64,000 nt of DNA from Ptychodera flava (taxonomy: Eukaryota; Hemichordata; Enteropneusta; Ptychoderidae). The DNA lies in contig NC_091948.1 in NCBI RefSeq assembly GCF_041260155.1, forward strand, positions 5,692,501 through 5,756,500, read 5' to 3'. This document shows positions 23,264 through 32,669 of this stretch, piece after piece. Position numbers and translations under genes: made by a program. Each line of letters opens with the position of its first letter. Position 1 is the first letter of the stretch. The notes under the pieces were generated by a model. That model was not told the origin of the DNA. It worked only from the letters and a program-made list of their open reading frames with translations, and made no database searches.

Positions 23264-25027
23264 AAGGTTTTCACCGTCTTAGTTTTTTGAAAATCGAAAA
23301 TTTTATTTTTCCCAATAGATTTTAACACTGGGATAGCGGCCATTTTGAAATATCGCTAAGTCATGGGTAATTTGTCTCTCTGGTACCAAATTTTGCATGG
23401 TGACCCCTTATTTTTATTGTTATGTTGGTAAGAAAATGAATGGTCAAAAGTTTCATTGAGGAAAGTTTGAGAAAACTTAAAGTTTAAGTCCTTCACTTTC
23501 GAGGCGCATACTACCACAGGAAACATTACATCGTAACATCCCAGTTGCGACTGCGACAATTGTTCGTTCTTTTCAAGAGAAAATTCGCTGTTGTAACGGC
23601 GGTATACGTTTCATAACGATTCATTTTACTCCACAGTGGGACCTGGTCTGTGACAAAAGTGCTTACGTGGATATATCACAAGCGGTTTTTATGTCAGGCG
23701 TCATGATTGGTTCGGTAACCTTCGGACAGCTATCGGACATATTCGGAAGGAAACCAGTCTGGTTGTTTTCCATATGGACACAACTAGTCTTCGCTGTTGG
23801 AGTAGCTTTTACGCAGAATTATATTTCTTTCACTGTTGTTAGGTTCTTCGTTGGATTTATTGAGCAGGTATGTGATTATTTTGCACTTTTCTCCCAATAC
23901 TACTGACTTTTGTTGATGTCTCTCACGTAAAATTATGCTTTTCGCTCTCTAGAAACCGATGTAACAAGATTGTCGATTTGACTATAATTCTGTGACAATA
24001 TGCCTGAAATACCTTTCAAAACAAATAATTTTATTTGTTGTCAAACATTTTGACAATGCTTTTTCCCGCTGATATCGTGGCCGAGCGAATACAATATTTA
24101 TGTATTGACCGTATTACTCTTTAATGTTGAAAGTTTGTTATTCGCCAGAACACGTCACGGTCACGTGACAAGAAACTGATATACGTCTAGTTCCCACTGG
24201 CTAGAAAAAGTGACATCAGAGGATAGTTAAAATGAATTTTCTTTAAAGGGGTAACAGGTCTTCTATATTAGTGTACACAAAAATTACGATCACATAAGGT
24301 AGGACTCGCCTCTCAAACTTTTACAATTCTCTTCTGATACACCACTTGCGGTGGTTCATTTTAAAGCTCTTGGTGTAAGAAAACTTTTCATCCGCTTAGT
24401 TTTTCAAAATTCAACAATTTTTATTTTTATCCATACAGTTAACACAGGGATGGCGGCCATTTTGAATTTTAAAATATTGGTAAATCTTGGGTTATTTGTT
24501 TCTCTAGTACCAACATTTGCACGATGACCCCTTATTTTTATTCTTGATTCTGAAAGAGAATGGTTGAAATATTCCTTAAGAAACGTTGGAGCAAAGTTTG
24601 TCATTTACTTTCGAGACGCATATATACTACCTTAAATGGAATAAGAATGTTAATTGCGTCTCACGTTTCGACTTTTAGGGGGTCGACATCACATCTTACG
24701 TCATGGTAACGGAAATGTTCACTCCTCGCTGGCGGACGTACGCAGGAATTAACCTTACTCTCTTCTGGGCCAGTGGCATAATGCTTTTACCGTTGATGGC
24801 GTATTATATTAGAAACTGGAGATACCTGCAATTGGCAATATCAATACCCGCCGTCCTGTCGATCCCACTTTGGTGGTGAGTGAAACTCAGGCATTGGCAG
24901 TCGTATCAGGGAAAACGTATAAAGAGATATTAGCATTGCACGAACAGTGTCTACAGCGCGTTAGTTCTGTGTGAATGTTTTATTTAGAATAATATAGATA
25001 CATGTGTGAATAATATCCACACACATA

Positions 25028-25095
<68 letters not shown>

Positions 25096-25543
25096 GGACT
25101 CACCTTTCAAAACAAAACAAGATATACATATCACAAATATACTTTCAAAACATCAAAACACAGGAACAGCACGGAACTCTCAAAATACATATGGACCCTC
25201 AAGGACAGCAACACAAAATACAACGTCACATGGTCTATCATTGACAGAGCCCAGCCTTACTCAACCAAGACAAAACGCTGTAACCTCTGCATCACGGAGA
25301 AATGTCATATTATCAACTCATACAAGTCAACACTGCTCAACAAACGTACAGAATTTCTTTCGAAATGTAGACATACAAGCAAATTCCTTCTCATTAACAC
25401 TTGAACGCGCCAGAACAACCGCCTCGTTTGCATATACACCTGACCCTATATATAGGTAGCAACGAGCCCGCCAACATCACTCCTGACGATTGCCAAGCGC
25501 ACGAAACAGTCTGTAGAGTAATCACGACAAGTTCCACGTATAG

Positions 25544-25628
<85 letters not shown>

Positions 25629-28600
25629 ACTGATTGATGAAACTGGACGGATGTTATTACTTTATTTGTACTTGAAGAAATTTACGTTGTTATATAATAC
25701 GAGATATATTTAAAACATATGATGTATATAATTCACCAAGTATAGTTTTATCTTTAGAAATATCAGAAATGTCCAAATGTAAAACTTTCACACAAACCTA
25801 TTCTATATTTTTACTTCTTAATGTTATTGTTATCATAGGATTATACCAGAATCAATACGATGGTTGATGTCAAAGGGGCGCTTCAAAGACGCTGAGAAAA
25901 CGCTCCGTAGGATTGGTAAGTACCATGGCGTGGCCGTTCCCGAAAATGCATTCACCCGATCCAACCGTGCCGATGACACCGCTGCTCAGATGTGTGTCGT
26001 CAGCGAGACCCGAGATACCACACAGGTATGCAAAGTTGGTGAAACTGACCCCGCGGTAGTGGAACTGAGGGTGGAAAGTGACCGGCAGCAGGACGAAAAT
26101 GGAAGACCGAGTGAAACCAAACTTGACGAGGAGAAACCCCAGAATAAGTTTGAAACCGAACATGACGCAGTGAAAAACAGCAAGAAGTATAATTTAATAG
26201 ACCTGTTCAGAACACCTAACTTGAGGAAGTTTACGCTAGTAATGATTTTTGTATGGTAAGTCGCAATTTTTAACTAGCGACCTACATCGAGAGATATAAC
26301 AGCTATCATTAGAAATCATATAACTTAATTATAGTTTTGTTCGGGATTCTGAACGATTACGCCCTTCTGATCCATCAAAGCATCGGTTTATTTTGTTTAT
26401 TTGCCTGTCCATTTATCGGTTTCTCATCTCACTTAGACGCTTAGCCGCGGTTGTTCCATCGCTGATATTGCTACGTAATTTAAAGGTGGGGACTCAATCC
26501 CAGGGATCAAGTATGTGCGACTCTGTAAGAGGATTATGGAGGTGTCATAGCCTTTTGTTTTCCAGTGAAATTGTACTCTAGTCGGTAAATTTCCTTGCAA
26601 GATACTTTGATGACTGACAGAGCCGTTTATATCAACAGTCACATCGTCCATACATGAGAACGGCCAAACTATTGTTTAATCACCGTTATTTGCTTTAACG
26701 ATACTGATTGTCAGAGTTAATTTAATTAATCGATGTCCATCCGTAACAGCATTTACTGTGACATTGGTCATCAAGTGACAACAAGGCACATTCCTCAAGT
26801 AGCTCCAATAATTTGGCAGAAAATTCACCTCGCTGATCATCTATCCCTTGAAAAAAGGGAATTATTGCAATGTACCCTTTTGACCCCACTTTTAAAATCT
26901 GTTACAGGCTTGTCAATAGTTTGGTTTACTATGGGCTGTCTTTGAACACAGACCTGTTGGCCGGCAACAGGTACTTAAACTTTTTCCTCAGTGGAGCAGT
27001 TGAAATACCAGCCTACATTCTATCAGCTATAATAGTCTCTTAGTAAGTCGTCATTTTTATCTGACACCCAGCTATGATGTTCATTGGTTGCCAAAGGTAT
27101 GGAAGTCGTGTACGTGTGAGTTGACTGAGTTATGTTTTATCTCTGAGGACGAAGCCATTGGTTGTAAATGTAGTTTTCTCTCATCTAGCATCATACTGTT
27201 TTTTTTTCTGTGAAAGTACCTGCGTCTGCGTTTGAGTGAAGCGAAAACCTTATTTCAGTCATCTTACGGAGTAAACAATATAAAATAATATTGAATCGCA
27301 GAAAGAAAGGATGAAGTTTTATAATGTGCCGGTTACTGTGCATGCTATACACGTTGTGTTTCAGTTTTGGTCGTCGAATACCTCTCTGCATATTTCATGT
27401 CGTCGGTGGAATTGCGTGCATCATTACTGGCTTCATACCAGAGGAAACTTGTAAGTTGACAACTTGATGAACTGTATGGGAAGATAAGGTTATCTTTGTG
27501 ACGTAATTGGGTACTTGCTTACTGGCTTACTGCATTCAGAATCAGGAAAGAGTTTCACGTCAATACGCAACTGTTCGACACTTGTCAGAATTTGCCACGA
27601 TTAACAGTCTTGTACAAAACATATTTTATTATTTAAAAATTTGAAATTTGAACTCGGTAAATACTAAATCATCATAACATTTAGATATATTTAGGTTTCC
27701 TGAGTTAAAAACTTGCTGAAACATTTTTGTATGGTATGTATATTTCAGCCAATGGAACTGATTTGACACCGCTCATTGTAACCGTGGCGATGATTGGTAA
27801 ATTTGGTATTGCTGGGTCATTCGCTATCGTGTTTCTTTACTCAACGGAATTATTCCCGACCGTCATCAGGTAAATCCGTTGCCTGTTTTCCTTGCGTTCT
27901 TCCCCAATCTCCTCGCCCATTGAGTGTCAGAATTGAACGTACAAAATTGTACTTGGTACTACATTTAGCACAATTATTTAAATGACCTGTCCGGGTATAG
28001 TATTATTGTGTCTACTATTTATCGAGCATCGTGCTGTAATTATACAAATGGCCTTTCAAAGATACTCTACATACTTCTACTCATATATAACTTTACTAAT
28101 ATGTTACTGAAGTTTAATCAGTGCTGACTTTAACGTTGAAGTATTTCCTGTCTCGAGGGGTTACCGAAGAGCCGTTATTGCTTACTAGACACTAGTTTCT
28201 AAGTGTTTTTTACGAATTAAATGGTAATAATGATATATAATATATTGTAACGTTAACTATCAAACCTATTTTTAGTTGCATTACACATTGTCACCCTAAT
28301 TATTGTTTTTCCTTTCTAGAAACCTCGGTGTTGGAGTTTCTTCATTTTCATCTCGCGTCGGGGGAATTCTAGCTCCTCTGACAATGTTCTTGGTAAATAC
28401 TATTAATGTACTTATACTAGTTGGTGAAGAATGCCTTCGAATGAAACTCAGCTGTAGTTAGGTCTCTGAGAGATGAAAGGCACGCCTTTTCTGTTAAACA
28501 CCGCTGCAACGACGTTCGGAGATAGTTTACTAGATAGTTTACAAGATGACTAGTGAATCTTGAACAGTGATGTCTGCTTCGCTTTAATATTCTGTAGATT

Positions 28601-29548
28601 TAGTTTTCGTTTAAGTCAGAATGCGCCTCCGATCGGGGACGGATATTCGGGCTCTAATTTTACCATTCTTTTCTGAACCCCTTGTTGGGGGCTCATTTTA
28701 AAGCTTTTGGTATAAGAATTACTTTCACCGTCTTAGTTTTTCGAGAATCGAAAATTATACGTTTCCCCATAGAGTTAACATAGGAATGGCGGCCATTTTG
28801 AATTTCAAATATCGGTAAATGCCAGGTAATTTGTTTCTCTTGTACCAAAATTTGCACAGTGACCCCCGATTTTTATTCCTGATTTGGTAAGAGGACGGTT
28901 GAAACTTTCACTGAGGAAAGTTTGAGCAAACGTTTAAGTCTTTCACTTTCGGGGCGCGTACTCCCTTACGTTGCGATTTATACCCCTTGAACGGGTCTAA
29001 ATCTAACGATTAGCCTAATTTGAACTGTGGCATGTCTTTGTTAGAAAGGTTAAATGGCCTTCATGAACAACAAACGGCTCGCTACCTAAAGTAATCGACA
29101 GCCTGAAACTGTCTCCAGTATAAATTTTGCTGCGAATTAGCGCATATTATTCAAGTGGCTTCCAAATCAGAACTGTATTCATACACACGAATCCAGAATA
29201 AATGTGTAAAATCAGAGGACATAATGCACGATTCAAATTGTCACTTTATTGCAGTTGGTTTTCGTCTACCTATAAGTGTTGAACACTCTTTCCCCCATCT
29301 CTTTTTACATCTCTGATTCTGAATCCGCAAAGATCGACTAAACGATTTCCTTCACTGTGTATCATGACAAACATATCATTATCAATCTGTGTTTATTTCG
29401 ACAGGGTAACATTCACCCGGCATTGCCATTGGTTGTATTTGGAGTTCTTTCATCGGCCGCAGGTCTTCTCGTCTTATTACTCCCAGAGACCAAAGGGAAA
29501 AGCCAACCTCAGAACATCGAAGACGTTGAGAAACCGTCTGAACGATGA
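12245..29548 (+). CDS. SLC22-family organic ion transporter, complete 9-exon gene
   Basis: Exons: 12245-12577, 23637-23867, 24679-24875, 25839-26255, 26908-27042, 27365-27450, 27749-27869, 28320-28392, 29405-29548. They splice in frame into about 578 codons, normal for the family (about 550). The product is a 12-helix major-facilitator membrane protein of the organic cation/anion transporter type. Visible hallmarks are an N-terminal helix followed by a large Cys- and N-glycosylation-rich loop (residues about 40-110), GQLSDIFGRK of the helix 2-3 loop, PESIRWLMSKGR after helix 6, LIDLFRTPNLRK before helix 7, ELFPTVIRNLGVG, and LLPETKG near the end. The helix 6-7 loop carries an unusually long acidic, Gln/Glu-rich insert (about residues 275-380). 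The ATG at 12245 (ATCATGG) was chosen because it precedes the family-typical start. Substrate cannot be predicted. Intron 1 is 11 kb and full of mobile elements. Confidence 0.93.
13438..13502 (+). repeat. (ATG)n microsatellite
   Basis: About 21 perfect triplets preceded by CGAAATAAAG, resembling the 3' tail of a LINE, though no coding remnant was recognised upstream. Confidence 0.9.
13505..13531. repeat. Short perfect hairpin
   Basis: TGTACTTGGGC and its inverse flank a short CTCA-type loop right after the (ATG)n tract. Probably the end or core of a mobile element; unassigned. Confidence 0.55.
13532..14904. other. SLC22 intron 1 sequence, nothing assigned
   Basis: No conserved coding, RNA gene or delimited repeat was seen. 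Short frames on both strands lack splice context. Confidence 0.35.
14914..15229. mobile_element. hAT-like MITE, 316 bp, with 9-bp target duplication
   Basis: Inverted ends begin TAGCCCTGCGTACGATGCTG and pair over about 36 bp with 15195-15229. A direct repeat GGGGTCAAC borders the element (14905-14913 and 15230-15238). The right end holds a second inverted copy of the terminus, forming a tight hairpin at about 15176-15227. An 8-9 bp duplication suits hAT or Merlin elements. No coding capacity. A related hairpin is at 47181-47255. Confidence 0.75.
15534..15616. repeat. Perfect 38-bp inverted repeat with 7-nt loop
   Basis: Arms 15534-15571 and 15579-15616 are exactly complementary around loop CCCATTC. 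The arm begins CACAGGTGTCCGGAG. It could be an uneroded hairpin MITE or a transposon end; a small-RNA precursor is possible but not supported by anything else here. Confidence 0.8.
15655..16036 (+). repeat. CCACGGACGAAGTCCGAGGGG-type interspersed repeat, two copies
   Basis: Two related blocks start near 15657 and 15935, each followed by GTCCGT-rich DNA and leading into the 200-230-bp tandem array. Part of one repeat family with that array. Confidence 0.55.
16059..16071 (-). promoter_or_regulatory. DR1 motif, repeat unit 1
   Basis: TGACCTTTGACCT, the complement of AGGTCAAAGGTCA, a perfect DR1. Binding is not shown. Confidence 0.35.
16285..16297 (-). promoter_or_regulatory. DR1 motif, repeat unit 2
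   Basis: A perfect DR1 on the minus strand with a third half-site (TGACCT) 9 bases before it. Confidence 0.35.
16511..16523 (-). promoter_or_regulatory. DR1 motif, repeat unit 3
   Basis: A perfect DR1, with the extra upstream half-site as in unit 2. Confidence 0.35.
16718..16730 (-). promoter_or_regulatory. DR1 motif, repeat unit 4
   Basis: A perfect DR1, with the spacer before it changed to CGA. Confidence 0.35.
17453..17500. repeat. (TA)n tract
   Basis: About 48 bp of nearly pure TA in SLC22 intron 1. Confidence 0.9.
17593..17711 (+). mobile_element. TTAA MITE family, copy 3, left part
   Basis: It begins GGTAGAATGTGTCTCGGGGA after TTAA (17589-17592) and is interrupted by the LINE. It resumes at 23260. 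Confidence 0.8.
17866..18735 (+). CDS. LINE ORF1 protein, 289 codons
   Basis: Open from ATG at 17866 (ACCATGCC) to TGA. A basic, Thr/Gln-rich head (1-60) is followed by a heptad-rich coiled coil (about 60-150), an RRM-like segment starting near RSFNLRFGGIQ (about 154-235) and a basic C-terminal domain with ITED-like FVTEDLCPSDYKRK. This is the layout of L1-type ORF1p, a trimeric RNA-binding chaperone that coats the element's RNA. An in-frame GTG lies 9 bases upstream, but the ATG has the better context. Confidence 0.88.
   Translation: MPPKGKSGKESTKTTQQKTLNFNSHATARARDHQQDNSDRTDDEEQSRTTDKMHDHGKGEFEQFVKATLQRMEEKIDKAANEQKHFRERLVSIEEKQDNFEKSLEHSAKDIDELKNDHVVTEKRIKDLELIIQALDSKLKTTTEENIRLQRYSRSFNLRFGGIQEREGENCTQILADLLEDKLGFENATAMLENAHRTRTGKATANRRGGAGQPSHIIVKFMKRPERLKVLMKARRALEGSGIFVTEDLCPSDYKRKCELGDVMKKAYEQGKRPRFVNGKLYINGQQYD
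18736..19332 (+). other. Long spacer between LINE ORF1 and ORF2
   Basis: About 600 bp without a conserved frame, T-rich in its second half. It is longer than the ORF1-ORF2 gap of mammalian L1. Confidence 0.5.
19333..23130 (+). pseudogene. LINE ORF2 (endonuclease-reverse transcriptase), frameshifted
   Basis: Pieces in all three frames follow the order of an L1/Tx1 ORF2. Apurinic-type endonuclease: SLNARGLGG and FQETHS (about 19357-19460), WGGDHNLV (near 19757) and SDHSAIVL (near 20030). Reverse transcriptase: LLTIDFEKAFDSLEW (near 21140), GVRQGDCISPALF (near 21310) and TFADDLTCFL (near 21445). A Cys/His zinc-binding motif CSFCKNKEETLLHILHDC lies near 22730. Frame changes fall near 19650, 20770-20830, 21300, 21720, 22040, 22365 and 22620, so no full-length protein can be made. 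The protein would nick DNA and prime reverse transcription. Confidence 0.85.
23260..23515 (+). mobile_element. TTAA MITE family, copy 3, right part
   Basis: It resumes after the LINE poly(A) with the duplicated target and runs to GAGGCGCATACTACC. The right TTAA is lost (followed by ACAGG). Confidence 0.8.
23637..23867 (+). CDS. SLC22 exon 2
   Basis: 77 codons, phase 0 at both ends, from acceptor ctccacag to donor gtatgt. It starts WDLVCDK, as in the family, and contains TM2-TM4 and the major-facilitator motif GQLSDIFGRK. Confidence 0.92.
24299..24631 (+). mobile_element. TTAA MITE family, copy 4
   Basis: It runs from GGTAGGACTCGCC to TATACTACC with TTAA at 24632-24635; the left border reads ATAA. 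Lies in SLC22 intron 2, ending 47 bp before exon 3. Confidence 0.75.
24679..24875 (+). CDS. SLC22 exon 3
   Basis: It enters in phase 0 after acttttag and leaves in phase 2 before gtgagt. It encodes a VTEMFTPRWRTYAG-type segment and helices 5-6, ending at the Trp codon split before PESIRW. Confidence 0.9.
25031..25095. repeat. (TA)n tract
   Basis: About 65 bp of pure TA at the 5' border of the Penelope-like fragment. Confidence 0.95.
25096..25545 (+). mobile_element. Penelope-like retroelement fragment
   Basis: About 100 in-frame codons end at TGA (25402-25404). They resemble the GIY-YIG endonuclease end of Penelope-like elements: GLTFQNKTRYTYHKYTF, then HRNSTELSKYIWTLKD, a CNLCITEKC cysteine motif, and LLNKRTEFLSKCRHTSKFLL. 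About 140 bp of 3' DNA follows, with a hammerhead-like core. It is embedded between two long (TA)n tracts in SLC22 intron 3. Family assignment rests on remembered motif similarity. Confidence 0.75.
25470..25530 (+). ncRNA. Hammerhead-ribozyme-like motif of a Penelope-like element
   Basis: The core CTGACGA (25483-25489) is followed by a small stem II (TGC/GCA) and GAAA (25503-25506). A minimal stem III follows (ACA/TGT around GTC), with the expected cleavage position after A25515. Stem I is ACTC (25479-25482) paired with GAGT (25516-25519). This is a type I arrangement with a very short stem III, as described for Penelope-like elements. The base pair that normally closes stem II next to the core is absent (T/C), so activity is uncertain. 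Confidence 0.6.
25548..25624. repeat. (TA)n tract
   Basis: About 77 bp of pure TA at the 3' border of the Penelope-like fragment. Confidence 0.95.
25839..26255 (+). CDS. SLC22 exon 4 (large intracellular loop)
   Basis: 417 nt, acceptor tcatag, donor gtaagt. It encodes IPESIRWLMSKGR, then a long hydrophilic acidic loop of about 90 residues, then LIDLFRTPNLRKFT leading into helix 7. The loop is longer than is common in SLC22 proteins. Confidence 0.9.
26908..27042 (+). CDS. SLC22 exon 5
   Basis: 135 nt between ttacag and gtaagt. Helix 7-8 region, VNSLVYYGLSLNTDLLAGN then GAVEIPAYILS. It joins the flanking exons through split Trp and Tyr codons. Confidence 0.88.
27365..27450 (+). CDS. SLC22 exon 6
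   Basis: 86 nt between gtttcag and gtaagt. It encodes FGRRIPLCIFHVVGG, the second-half FGRR motif plus helix 9. Confidence 0.88.
27749..27869 (+). CDS. SLC22 exon 7
   Basis: 121 nt between atttcag and gtaaat. Helix 10 region, ending FLYSTELFPTVI plus a split Arg codon. Confidence 0.9.
28320..28392 (+). CDS. SLC22 exon 8
   Basis: 73 nt between tttctag and gtaaat. Encodes NLGVGVSSFSSRVGGILAP, helix 11. Confidence 0.88.
28615..28965 (+). mobile_element. TTAA MITE family, copy 5
   Basis: Preceded by TTAA (28611-28614). It runs from GTCAGAATGCGCC to GGGGCGCGTACTCCC and contains GGCGGCCATTTTG. It lies in SLC22 intron 8. Confidence 0.78.
29405..29548 (+). CDS. SLC22 exon 9, terminal
   Basis: Acceptor tcgacag. 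It encodes helix 12 and LLLPETKGKSQPQNIEDVE, a family-typical C-terminus, then TGA at 29546-29548. No AATAAA lies close behind; a TTAA MITE begins 119 bp after the stop. Confidence 0.92.
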   Translation, partial: GNIHPALPLVVFGVLSSAAGLLVLLLPETKGKSQPQNIEDVEKPSER

Positions 29549-29667
29549 CGCTAAACTTAGTATCTGCATTCAGAAAGATGGTGAAATGTGGACGTGTAGA
29601 TTCATCGTGCTCTGCATATATTTCATGTTTATGAAATTAGCACGACAATCGGTTGTTCATGCCTTAA

Positions 29668-30012
29668 GGTAGAATCCTCGGGGACAGTTATTCGGACTCT
29701 AAAACTTTGAAACTTCTTTTCTTATATGCCACAAGTGGGGTTAATTTTAAAGCTCTTGGTGTAAGAAAACTGTTCACAGTCTTAGTTTTTCGCAATTCGA
29801 AAATTTTATTGTCCGTATAGAGTTAACACAGGGATGGCGGCCATTTTGATTTTTAGATATCGGTAAATTTTGGGCTATTTTTTTCTCTAGTACCAAAATT
29901 TGCATGGTGACGCCCGATTTTTATTCCTAATTTTGAGAGAGAATGGTTGAAAGATTCCTTGAGGAAAATTTGAGCAAAAGCTTAAGTCTTTCACTTTCTA
30001 GGTTCATACTGC
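29668..30012 (+). mobile_element. TTAA MITE family, copy 6
   Basis: It starts GGTAGAATCCTCGGGGACAG after TTAA (29664-29667), just past the SLC22 stop and so probably in its 3' UTR or flank. The right end is eroded. Confidence 0.72.
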
Positions 30013-31060
30013 ATGAAGTAAAATCCTACGATGAAATGTTTTCAATTTGACATCCTAGCACACTGAGCGTTGATTCTGCGTTAAAATATTTCTCGCTATG
30101 GTTAATTTTCCACATTAAGAAATATGAAGACATTTCTGTGAAATGATAATGGTGCTGAGACTCCCAACACATAAATGTTCAAAATTCAAGTCCTACGCCC
30201 TCTAGTGATCTAGCGTGACTCAAAGACAGCCCTCTTAAAGGAGGACTTCTTTACGTAATTTATTTAAAACGAGTACACCATTTATTGAAATTTAATGATA
30301 TAAGACAGTAGTTTAACTTTCAAGTTGCACACAAGCTCCTACAAAATGTCATCTGCTATTTCTCTTTTTCTTTTGGGTATGTAATAAACAAAGATTTACG
30401 CATTTCGTACCCGGCCAATGTCATTTATTTAGTAATTTTGTAGGTTAAAGTCAGATATTTGCCGCTTTAAATTTTGCCTCACTTGAATGCAATTTCAAAA
30501 TTGCAGGGTTTTGAACTACGTTGTTGCTTTGTTACAGCTTGAGAATAAAGTTTACAAAAGGTGATATTTATCTCCAAACTGGGAATCCTGACTATGATAA
30601 GTATTACACCAAGCGCTTCTGCAAACCAGAGGTACGACTACGCAAGGCTAGATTTAATTCACTCACCAAAGGAAAAAATACCATGACACAAGAGTCTGTG
30701 CGGTTTTGAAATTTCAGCAGCAATGTAATCAAAAATAGATGAAATAAAATCACATTTTGTTTTACGCAACTGTACTGATATCAAATGAAGGATAAGAGCT
30801 AGTGATCATTCGAGGTGGCGGTGAAAAGAAAGACTCTCCATGATGAAACCACCTGTTGGAACGGAACTGGGTCAGCTGAAGCGCCCTCAATGGTTGGTTG
30901 CAGCAGTGTACTGCTCATGTGACCAGACGGAAATTTGAACTTCTTAATCCGTACGTCCGCACTGTGTCGAGGATATCATATCCTGTATTGAGACATTCTA
31001 TTGACAGTTTAGAGATTACAGTGAAGGCCGTATTCAAGATGAGAAATACCTTAAGTTGAC
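30013..31060. other. Between SLC22 and the NXPE-like gene
   Basis: No clear gene. An open frame at 30521-30709 follows an acceptor-like tttgttacag (to 30537) and is followed by AATAAA at 30743-30748. It resembles no family I know and could be part of an SLC22 3' UTR. Confidence 0.35.
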
Positions 31061-31085
31061 ATAGTGATGGAAGTTTATGGAACAG
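31061..31085 (+). other. Possible 5' non-coding exon end of the NXPE-like gene
   Basis: GGAACAG|GTGAGT at 31085/31086 is a strong donor, and TTTCGTAG at 32351-32358 is a plausible acceptor 50 bp before the start codon. The upstream border is not seen. An ATG at about 31067 would open a short upstream frame. Confidence 0.35.
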
Positions 31086-32408
31086 GTGAGTTAACCGTGT
31101 CGTTCACGTTGTCTTCAGTATGTGTTCTGTCGTGATGTAGCGCTTTGTCAGAGCTATACACGCTGCGCTGTGCTATCGGCGACCTCGATAACGATTTGTA
31201 AATTATTAACTTGTATTAATAATAGAAGCTGCACCGTGGTTCGGCGACAAATAACAGATCCGCGTGAATAACAACGACGTGTGATGTTATTCTTTTCCGA
31301 CTTTACGAATATAATTTTAGATCAAACTCAAGTTTTAGGATAGCGTACAAACAAAGTGAAGAAGCAAACTTGGAGACGACGACTATTTCGTTTCAAATTT
31401 ATGCGGCCGAGTCTGGGACTAGGTTTAATTGATCAAACGTCGCCATTACAAGCACCGATCTACCGCCGTGAAATCATTGGCAAACCCTAAGAGTATGGTA
31501 ACCTCGACCTTTGCGTACGCTACATTTTTTGTGTACAACACGCTGTAGCTCATTCAGTTTTTTCTCCCTTCGTTGCTTGTTAGTTGGAAATTTAATCTTT
31601 TAAGAATAAAGTAATTAGTAAGCACCTGACCCTTAGAAACAGTCTTGAAACAGAGTGACTCAGTCGATATTTATGACAAACATTTATGGCATTGCCTTTG
31701 GGAATTATTAACCAGTGATATCTTGTGGCGCGCTTTTCATCATCTCTGCCCTATCCATGTTAAAAACATAAAGCCACGCTGAGTTTACGTATTGCTACTA
31801 GGCTTTGAAATTAGTGTCGAACCCCGAAAGGAGTTTTTAAAGGTACATAAGCTTTAAATATTTGTGTTTTCACCACGATAAAATACAGTTTCTTATCTAT
31901 TTTCGAAAGTTGCGAAATCGCGTCGAAATACGTCATTTTCAACTTTCAACACTGTCCGTCTGTATGAAATATTTTACTTTGTTTTATTTTCGACAGATTA
32001 AGTTCAGACGAGCATTAACATGTAACGGTACATCGTGTACGTTGTGCTCTTAACGCTATCGCTTTGTATTTCAACATATATTTAGAAGAAGGGTCAGAAA
32101 ATCTGTATGTTGTATGATCAAAATCAATGAAAATGTTATCCAAAAGTTCAGATAACGTTGCCTTACATATTTAAGGTTTATCTGATAAACCAAATGCTAG
32201 GAACATTGATAAATACAAATGTGGTCTTTCTTCCATTAGAAGTGATAAATAAAATTATTGCATCAAATAATCCTGAAAATTGTGGTTGACCAGCGCTCAT
32301 AAATATATGCATACTTTTGTGCGTCTCGCTAACGTGTGTACATTAATCTGTTTCGTAGGGTTCAAAACGGACTGAAATCCAAGACTCCTGACTGTTAAGA
32401 CATAAGAC

Positions 32409-32669
32409 ATGGATAGTGTGGAATCAGGTCTAGCGAAAGTTCAATCAAAACCATGGTATGGGAAGACAGCCGGTGGCGTCAAGTTTATTTTTATATTTAC
32501 TGTGGCGCTGATACTTGTCGCTGTGTATATACCAGCCAGCAGGATTATGGGTAAGAAGAGCGAGCCCGATATCATCATACAAGCTGAGACACACGTCCAT
32601 CACCTTGAACCCCATCACGATTTCATTTCGGTGTCCACTGGAGAAAAGCAACAGCAACAACCAAACCAG
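32409..32669 (+). CDS. NXPE-like exon with start codon
   Basis: 87 codons ending CAG before donor gtattg, phase 0. Contains the signal-anchor and a His/Gln-rich stalk. Confidence 0.85.
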
